The position numbers were made by a program, and so were the translations under genes. A stretch of DNA of 64,000 nt, from assembly GCF_007827595.1 (NCBI RefSeq), contig NZ_VISR01000010.1, positions 124,001 through 188,000 on the forward strand, written 5' to 3'. This document shows, in pieces, positions 58,986-64,000 of the stretch (the stretch's first letter is position 1; every line of letters starts with the position of its first letter). Origin of the DNA: Streptomyces sp. BK340 (lineage in GTDB: Bacteria > Actinomycetota > Actinomycetes > Streptomycetales > Streptomycetaceae). A model generated the notes under the pieces. The model searched no databases. It worked only from the letters and a program-made list of their open reading frames with translations, and was not told the origin of the DNA.

Positions 58986-59262
58986 ATGACCGACCAGTGG
59001 GCACCAGAGTTCTGGACCTTCCCGTCCTGGGCTGCAGACGCGGACCTGATGTTCGCAGAAGCCTCGAGTTGGGATCGTCCCATCCGCTTCCGCGGGGGGC
59101 ACGCTCCCGTGCGGGAAGTCGGCGCCGAAGCGGCCCGGAACGGGATCGGACGCCTGGTGTACGCGCACATCGGCCGTCCTTGTCTGCGGGCGATGGATGC
59201 CGGTCTGCCTCCCAGGTACGGGGAGGGGGCCGCGAGGGGCACACGTACCTCCTCTACGCGAG
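58986..59262 (+). pseudogene. MBL-fold hydrolase C-terminal remnant, frameshifted
   Basis: One frame encodes FPSWAADADLMFAEASSWDR, then PIRFRGGHAPVREVGAEAAR and RLVYAHIGRPCLRAMDAGLP, typical of the last third of MBL-fold hydrolases. After a G-run near 59220-59227 the frame shifts and REGHTYLLY continues the homology. The metal-binding N-terminal part (HxHxDH) is absent. The rest of the 776-base gap between acs and the hydrogenase operon (58694-59470) contains promoters and no intact gene. Confidence 0.75.
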
Positions 59263-59339
59263 CCACTGCGTGAGCCATCGCTCGGAACCGCCCTCGGAGC
59301 CCGCCGAGGACACGGGGTCGCCTGCCTGGCTGGGGCCAA

Positions 59340-59437
59340 GGGGACCAATGGACCCCGCACGCTTGCCCGCACGGCACTGTCGGCGAGCCGCCGTGCCGGA
59401 AATGCTGCGATCGTGGTGAAAGGGACGGTAAGGCCCC
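59340..59437 (+). promoter_or_regulatory. Two G-rich/C-rich dyads upstream of the hydrogenase operon (DevR/OsdR-like candidates)
   Basis: Site 1, GGGGACCAATGGACCCC at 59340-59356, is symmetric except for three positions. Site 2, GGGACGGTAAGGCCCC at 59422-59437, has the same GGGAC...CCCC frame. They lie 34-131 bases before the ATG at 59471. In mycobacteria paired DevR boxes precede hypoxia genes; here this is a testable suggestion. Confidence 0.45.
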
Positions 59438-59470
59438 ATGCGCCGTCCCAAGGGCTGAAGGAGGTCGGTC

Positions 59471-60655
59471 ATGAGTGCCGACGCCGATGTGAACGCCTCC
59501 CCGGACCCCGCGTCCGACGGGCACGTGATGGGCAAGGACGGTATGGCCGAGCTCGTGGACGTGCTGATCCGGCGCGGTTTCACCGTGGTCGGCCCTACGG
59601 TGCGGGACGGTGCGATCGTGTTGGCGGAGCTGAGGTCGGCCGGCGAGTTGCCGTACGGATGGGGCGTGGAGCTGGAGGCCGGGCGGTACCGGCTGCGGGA
59701 GCGCTCGGACGGCGCGGCCTTCGCGAACGCGGCGGGACCCCAGTCGTGGAAATCCTTCCTGCATCCGTCGCGGGTGCGGCAGTGGAGCGCCGACCGGGTG
59801 GAGGGCGACCTGGTCCTCACGGCCGACCAGGCCGCGCCGCCTCGATACGCCTTCCTGGGCGTGCGCCCCTGCGATCTGCGGGCCATCGCCGTCCAGGACC
59901 GGGTGCTGACCGGTGGGGCGTACCGCGACCCCGTCTACGAGGGGCGGCGCTCCGGGGCTCTGCTGATCGTGGTCGAGTGCACGGAGCCCGGCGCCACGTG
60001 CTTCTGTGTCTCGATGGGTACCGGACCCGCCGCCGGTCCCGGCTACGACCTGGTGATGACCGAAGTGGTCGATGAGGACGGGCACCGCTTCTGGGTGCGC
60101 AGCGGCAGCCAGGAGGGCGCGGAGATCCTGGCCGAGCTGCCCGCTCGTCCGGCCGACCCCGAAACCAGGGAGACAGCTCGCGCAGGCGTCACAGCCGCCA
60201 CGGATCGCATGGGGCGGACCATGCCCGAGGCCGATCTGCGGGAGCTGATGGCCGGAACGCTCGACGCGCCCCGCTGGGACGACGTCGCCGGGCGCTGCCT
60301 GACCTGCGGCAACTGCACCATGGTGTGCCCCACCTGCTTCTGCACCACCACCGAGGACGTCACGGACCTCACCGGCGACCATGCGGAGCGGTGGCGGCTG
60401 TGGGACTCGTGCTTCGACCTGGACTTCTCCCAGCTGCACGGCGGCCCGGTCCGCGCCTCCTCGCGCAGTCGCTACCGGCAGTGGATGACCCACAAGCTCG
60501 GCACCTGGTACGACCAGTTCGGCTCGTCGGGGTGCGTGGGCTGCGGACGCTGCATCGTGTGGTGTCCGGTCGGCATCGACATCACCGAGGAAGCCGCCGC
60601 CCTGCACGACTGGACACAGTCCGGGGCAGCGGAGGAGGAAAGCGGGTCACCATGA
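59471..60655 (+). CDS. hydB: Group 3b [NiFe] hydrogenase/sulfhydrogenase beta subunit (iron-sulfur protein)
   Basis: 394 residues; GAAGGAGG precedes ATG 59471. A long N-terminal domain (about 1-270) typical of HydB/anaerobic sulfite reductase subunit A has RYAFLGVRPCDLRAIAVQDR and VVECTEPGATCFCVSMG. Then come two 4Fe-4S motifs: CLTCGNCTMVCPTCFC and GCVGCGRCIVWCPVGID. It passes electrons between the hydrogenase small subunit and the flavin subunit. ATGA overlap with the next gene. First gene of hydBGDA. Confidence 0.9.
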   Translation: MSADADVNASPDPASDGHVMGKDGMAELVDVLIRRGFTVVGPTVRDGAIVLAELRSAGELPYGWGVELEAGRYRLRERSDGAAFANAAGPQSWKSFLHPSRVRQWSADRVEGDLVLTADQAAPPRYAFLGVRPCDLRAIAVQDRVLTGGAYRDPVYEGRRSGALLIVVECTEPGATCFCVSMGTGPAAGPGYDLVMTEVVDEDGHRFWVRSGSQEGAEILAELPARPADPETRETARAGVTAATDRMGRTMPEADLRELMAGTLDAPRWDDVAGRCLTCGNCTMVCPTCFCTTTEDVTDLTGDHAERWRLWDSCFDLDFSQLHGGPVRASSRSRYRQWMTHKLGTWYDQFGSSGCVGCGRCIVWCPVGIDITEEAAALHDWTQSGAAEEESGSP

Positions 60656-61470
60656 GCACCGTGGCGCCTCCGCTGCCGTACCGCGTCGCCGACACCTGGG
60701 CCGAGACTGCCGACACCCGGTCGATCGAACTGGTACCGACCGGACAGGAACTCCCGCCGTTCGCGCCGGGCCAGTTCGCGATGATCTACGCCTTCGGCGT
60801 CGGCGAGGTGCCCATCTCGGCCAGCGCCCTGCGCGGCCGCCACGGAGGTCTCGTGCACACCGTGCGCGCGGTGGGCGCGGTCTCGACCGCGCTGTACCGG
60901 CTGCGTCCCGGTGACATCGTCGGGCTCAGCGGGCCGTACGGCACCGGCTGGGACCTTGATGCGGCAGACGGCCACGACGTGCTGGTGATCGCCGGCGGCA
61001 TCGGGCTGGCTCCGTTGCGGCCGGTCGTGCACGCAGTCCTGGACCGGCCGGCCGCGTACGGTCGCCTTGCGGTCCTGATCGGTGCTCGTACCCCTGCCGA
61101 TCTGGTCTACCGGGACGAGATCGAGAGCTGGCGCGGCCCAGCTCGGGTGGAAGCGACCGTCGATCGCCCCGGCCCGGGTTGGGAGGGTGCGGTGGGGGTG
61201 GTCACCACGCTCCTTGACCGCCTCGACCTGCGGCCCGAACGGACCTGCGCGCTGGTGTGCGGGCCAGAGGTGATGATGCGTCACACCGCACGCGCCCTCT
61301 TGGTGCGGGGCCTGGTTGCGCACCGCGTACAGGTCTCGCTGGAACGGAACATGCACTGCGCCACCGGCCACTGCGGCCACTGCCAGCTCGGTCCGCTCCT
61401 GCTGTGCCGCGACGGGCCGGTCGTCGGCTACGACCGCGTGGCAGATCTGCTTCTCGTGAGGGAGTTGTGA
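60652..61470 (+). CDS. hydG: Group 3b [NiFe] hydrogenase gamma subunit (FAD/NAD(P)-binding)
   Basis: 272 residues. Ferredoxin-NADP-reductase-like: FAPGQFAMIYAFGVGEVPIS (flavin region), HTVRAVGAVSTALYRLRPGD, GPYGTGWDLDAADGHDVLVI with the NAD(P) motif AGGIGLAPLRPVV, and CALVCGPEVMMRHTARAL. The C-terminus carries a 2Fe-2S site MHCATGHCGHCQLGPLLLC. It exchanges electrons with NAD(P)H. One base separates its stop from hydD. Confidence 0.9.
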   Translation: MSTVAPPLPYRVADTWAETADTRSIELVPTGQELPPFAPGQFAMIYAFGVGEVPISASALRGRHGGLVHTVRAVGAVSTALYRLRPGDIVGLSGPYGTGWDLDAADGHDVLVIAGGIGLAPLRPVVHAVLDRPAAYGRLAVLIGARTPADLVYRDEIESWRGPARVEATVDRPGPGWEGAVGVVTTLLDRLDLRPERTCALVCGPEVMMRHTARALLVRGLVAHRVQVSLERNMHCATGHCGHCQLGPLLLCRDGPVVGYDRVADLLLVREL

Positions 61471-61471
61471 C

Positions 61472-62302
61472 ATGGTCACCGATCCACGGCCGACGCTCGC
61501 CGTGTGGAAGTTCGCCTCCTGCGACGGCTGCCAGCTGACCCTGCTCGACTGCGAGGACGAACTCCTCGGCCTCACCGAGCGCATACGCATCGACCACTTC
61601 GTGGAGATGACCCCGGTCGAGGGCGGCGGCGGGGAGCGTGCGCGACTGGACGGCCGGGGACCGTACGACCTCTCCCTGGTCGAAGGGTCGATCACCACCG
61701 CCGAGGACGCCGAGCGGATCCAGCACGTCCGCCGCATCTCCCGCTATCTGGTGACCATCGGAGCGTGCGCCACCGCGGGCGGCATCCAGGCACTGCGCAA
61801 CTTCGCGGACGTCGACGAGTTCGTCGCCGCGGTCTACGCCCAGCCGGAGTACATCGCCACGCTGGAGACCTCGACACCGATCTCGGCCCACGTTCCGGTC
61901 GACTTCGAACTGCGCGGCTGCCCGATCGACCGCCGTCAGCTCCTCGAAGTCATCACCGCCCACCTGGCCGGACGGAAACCCCAGATCTCGAACCACAGCG
62001 TCTGCTTCGAGTGCAAGAGGCGCGGCACCACCTGCATCACCGTGGCCCACGGCACCCCCTGTCTGGGCCCGGTCACGCACGCCGGGTGCGGCGCCATCTG
62101 CCCCGCCTACGGACGTGGCTGCTACGGCTGCTTCGGACCGATGAGCCGGCCCAACCTGCGCTCGATGGTCGCGCAGTTGCGCCACGACGGGATGAGCGAG
62201 CGCGACATCCAGCGTGTCTTCCGCACCTTCAACGCCGCGTCGCCGGAGTATGCCCCCGTACCCGACCTCGCGGCCGAGGAGCAGAAGACCCCTCCGGCCT
62301 GA
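61472..62302 (+). CDS. hydD: Group 3b [NiFe] hydrogenase small (delta) subunit
   Basis: 276 residues without a Tat signal, so it is cytoplasmic as expected for group 3. Proximal cluster Cys in KFASCDGCQLTLLD, further ligands in TIGACATAGGIQALRNF and FELRGCPIDRRQLL, and distal cluster cysteines in VCFECKRRGTTCITV, GPVTHAGCGAICPAYGRGC and YGCFGP. It relays electrons from the NiFe site to HydB. 25 bases separate it from hydA. Confidence 0.92.
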   Translation: MVTDPRPTLAVWKFASCDGCQLTLLDCEDELLGLTERIRIDHFVEMTPVEGGGGERARLDGRGPYDLSLVEGSITTAEDAERIQHVRRISRYLVTIGACATAGGIQALRNFADVDEFVAAVYAQPEYIATLETSTPISAHVPVDFELRGCPIDRRQLLEVITAHLAGRKPQISNHSVCFECKRRGTTCITVAHGTPCLGPVTHAGCGAICPAYGRGCYGCFGPMSRPNLRSMVAQLRHDGMSERDIQRVFRTFNAASPEYAPVPDLAAEEQKTPPA

Positions 62303-62327
62303 CAGGACACCGCCCGGAAAGGCCCGC

Positions 62328-63674
62328 ATGAACCATCCCGGAACCCGCGTCCTGCGACTGGATGCGCTGGCCAGGGTGGAAGGCGAGGCCTCCCTCCACC
62401 TGCGCGTCCAGGAGGGCACGGTCACCGAGTCGCGGCTGCGCATCTACGAACCGCCACGCTTCTTCGAGGCCTTTCTGACCGGCCGGGGCCACACCGAACC
62501 GCCCGACATCACCGCTCGCATCTGCGGCATCTGCCCGGTTGCCTACCAGATGAGCGCCTGCCAGGCGATCGAGAACGCCTGCGGCGTCACGGTGGACGGC
62601 CCCCTCGCGGATCTGCGCCGTCTGCTGTACTGCGGTGAGTGGATCGAGAGCCACACCCTGCACATCTACCTGCTGCACGCCCCGGACTTCCTCGGGCGCG
62701 CGGACGTCGTGGAACTCGCCCGCGATCAGCGAGCCGCCGTCGAACGCGGTCTGAGAATCAAGCAAACCGGCAACGCGATCCTCGAACAGCTCGGCGGCCG
62801 CCCCATCCACCCGGTCAACGTCCGCGTCGGTGGCTTCTACCGCACGCCGGCACCGGAGGAACTCCGTCCACTGGCGGAACGGCTGCGACAGGCCCGGGAG
62901 GATGCGCTGGAGACCGTCCGGTGGGTGGCGGCGTTCGACTTTCCCGACACTGTGTTCGACCACGACCTGTTGGCCCTGCGGGACCCCGGCCGGTATGCCA
63001 TCGACTCCGGAACACCGGCGGTCATGGCCGCTCATGGCCGAGGACCGGCACTGCGCGAGTTCCCCCTGTCCGACTTCGAACAGCACGTCGAGGAAGGGCA
63101 GGTACCGCACTCCACCGCCCTGACGGCCACGCTCGACGGCCGCCGCTACCTGACCGGCCCGCTGGCCCGCTACGCGATCAACGGCCGGTGGCTGCACCCC
63201 GTCGCCGCCGAGGCAGCGCGGGACGCCGAGCTGGGCGACCCGACGACCGGCACCGTCTGCGACAACCCCTTCCGGAGCATCGTCGTACGCGCCGTGGAAG
63301 TGGTACAGGCCATCGAGGAAGCCCTGCGGATCATCGACGGATACGAACCACCTCCCAGCCCGGCCGTCGAGGTCCCGCCGCGCCGGGGAGCCGGAGCCGG
63401 GGCCACCGAGGCCCCCCGGGGGCTGCTGTACCACCGCTACGCCCTCGACGAGGACGGCACGCTCACCGGAGCCCGCATCGTCCCGCCCACGGCCCAGAAC
63501 CAGACGGCCATAGAGGAGGACGTGCGCAGGGCGGTCCAAGCACGCCTGGACACGGCCGGGCACGGCGCTGACGACGAGGAACTCACCCACCTGTGCGAAC
63601 GGGCCATCCGCAATCACGATCCCTGCATCTCCTGCGCCGCACACTTCCTCGACCTGACCGTGGAACGCACATGA
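62328..63674 (+). CDS. hydA: Group 3b [NiFe] hydrogenase large (alpha) subunit
   Basis: 448 residues from ATG 62328. Both NiFe-binding motifs are intact: the N-terminal RICGICPVAYQMSACQAIEN (L1) and the C-terminal NHDPCISCAAHFLDL (L2). A short C-terminal extension (TVERT) after DPCxxCxxH is the piece cleaved by the maturation protease encoded next. It catalyses reversible H2 oxidation coupled to NAD(P). In Mycobacterium smegmatis the related Hyh enzyme is hypoxia/DosR-controlled and makes H2 during fermentation. ATGA overlap with the protease gene. Confidence 0.93.
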   Translation: MNHPGTRVLRLDALARVEGEASLHLRVQEGTVTESRLRIYEPPRFFEAFLTGRGHTEPPDITARICGICPVAYQMSACQAIENACGVTVDGPLADLRRLLYCGEWIESHTLHIYLLHAPDFLGRADVVELARDQRAAVERGLRIKQTGNAILEQLGGRPIHPVNVRVGGFYRTPAPEELRPLAERLRQAREDALETVRWVAAFDFPDTVFDHDLLALRDPGRYAIDSGTPAVMAAHGRGPALREFPLSDFEQHVEEGQVPHSTALTATLDGRRYLTGPLARYAINGRWLHPVAAEAARDAELGDPTTGTVCDNPFRSIVVRAVEVVQAIEEALRIIDGYEPPPSPAVEVPPRRGAGAGATEAPRGLLYHRYALDEDGTLTGARIVPPTAQNQTAIEEDVRRAVQARLDTAGHGADDEELTHLCERAIRNHDPCISCAAHFLDLTVERT

Positions 63675-64000
63675 GCGGCCGGGTCGTGGTGATCGGTGTG
63701 GGCAACCCCCTGCGCGGTGACGACGGGGCCGGGCCGGCGGTGGTGGAGGAACTGCGGGGACGTGTTCCCGACGGCACCGTCCTGGTGGCCAGTGACGGGG
63801 AACCCGCACGCATGCTCGACCTCTGGCGCGGCGCGGACACCGTGGTCGTCGTGGAAGCCCTCCGAGGCCGGCCGAGCCGTCCGGGCGAGCTGCACACCCT
63901 GACAGCGGCGGAAGCGGCCGGTATCTCACGGGGTACGGCGAGCACGCATGCCTTCGGCCTGGGGGAGTGCCTGGCACTGGCGGAAGCCCTCGACCAGCTG
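63671..64000 (+). CDS. Hydrogenase maturation protease, N-terminal part
   Basis: The gene runs off the right edge; 110 codons are visible. It begins VVVIGVGNPLRGDDGAGPAV, the family signature GNPLRGDDGxG whose Asp and a later His bind nickel of the precursor. Then come VLVASDGEPARMLDLWRGAD, TVVVVEALRGRPSRPGEL and STHAFGLGECLALAEAL with the expected His. It cleaves the C-terminal tail of HydA after nickel insertion. HypABCDEF genes would be expected beyond the edge or elsewhere. Confidence 0.88.
   Translation, partial: MSGRVVVIGVGNPLRGDDGAGPAVVEELRGRVPDGTVLVASDGEPARMLDLWRGADTVVVVEALRGRPSRPGELHTLTAAEAAGISRGTASTHAFGLGECLALAEALDQL

Overview
The window is high-GC actinobacterial DNA that looks like Streptomyces. 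Codons end almost always in G or C, GTG starts and purine-rich ribosome sites are common, most operons use 4-base ATGA/GTGA overlaps, and the gene content is typical of the genus: EshA-type encapsulin, melC tyrosinase, an RNase HI with a C-terminal tail, universal stress proteins, and a Streptomyces-type dispersed palindromic repeat. No tRNA, rRNA or CRISPR array was seen. There is no intact mobile element, only a transposase scrap.

Layout. (1) 0-2 kb: a family 2B encapsulin shell gene with the start of its terpene-cyclase cargo gene, which runs off the left edge. (2) 2-21.6 kb: mixed metabolic and housekeeping genes. These are an alcohol dehydrogenase, a VOC protein, RNase H, the melC1-melC2 melanin operon, a decayed FAD monooxygenase, a TetR-controlled MFS exporter with two clear operators, a secreted cholesterol-oxidase-family enzyme, an aldo/keto reductase, a DUF2238 membrane protein whose start codon lies in a perfect 13-bp hairpin, a membrane pseudokinase, a TPR/polyprenyl-synthase pair behind a dense palindromic operator, an AIM24 protein, a TerD-CAP-CAP fusion and a secreted serine hydrolase. 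(3) 21.9-30.5 kb: a secreted M4 protease, then a ROK-regulated glycan operon (GH27, GH95, SGNH esterase) closed by a 17-bp-stem terminator. (4) 30.5-37.2 kb: a three-gene redox/sensor operon (response regulator-thioredoxin-reductase-like fusion, cNMP-domain histidine kinase, UBP zinc finger), a universal stress protein, a DUF4032 protein carrying the repeat, and an MBL hydrolase.

(5) 37.2-39.5 kb is a genetic graveyard: frameshifted alkB, an unrecognised coding scrap, and a formylglycine-generating enzyme joined tail-to-tail with a fragment of its substrate class, an arylsulfatase. (6) 39.7-64 kb is a dormancy/hypoxia island. It has GH65, USPs, CBS-BON proteins, a CDF-type membrane protein, a DUF1918-HTH-PNPOx fusion, an Rv2004c-like kinase/ATPase, an Hrp1-like CBS protein, DUF1876, a pyruvate-dehydrogenase-like operon with its own acetyl-CoA synthetase and acyl carrier protein, and a group-3b-type [NiFe] hydrogenase operon whose maturation protease runs off the right edge. 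The content resembles the DosR (DevR) regulon of mycobacteria and the OsdR regulon of S. coelicolor, although no devR/osdR gene is in the window. Several island genes are broken: two alcohol dehydrogenase pieces facing each other, a USP stub, a SpoIIE phosphatase, and an MBL hydrolase.

How the parts may work together: the island could let aerobic cells survive oxygen limitation by recycling H2/NAD(P)H (hydrogenase), keeping acetyl-CoA supplied from acetate and pyruvate (acs-pdh operon), sensing adenylates (CBS, USP) and resting ribosomes or other targets (DUF1876). This is inference from gene families; the sequence shows only the gene set and layout.
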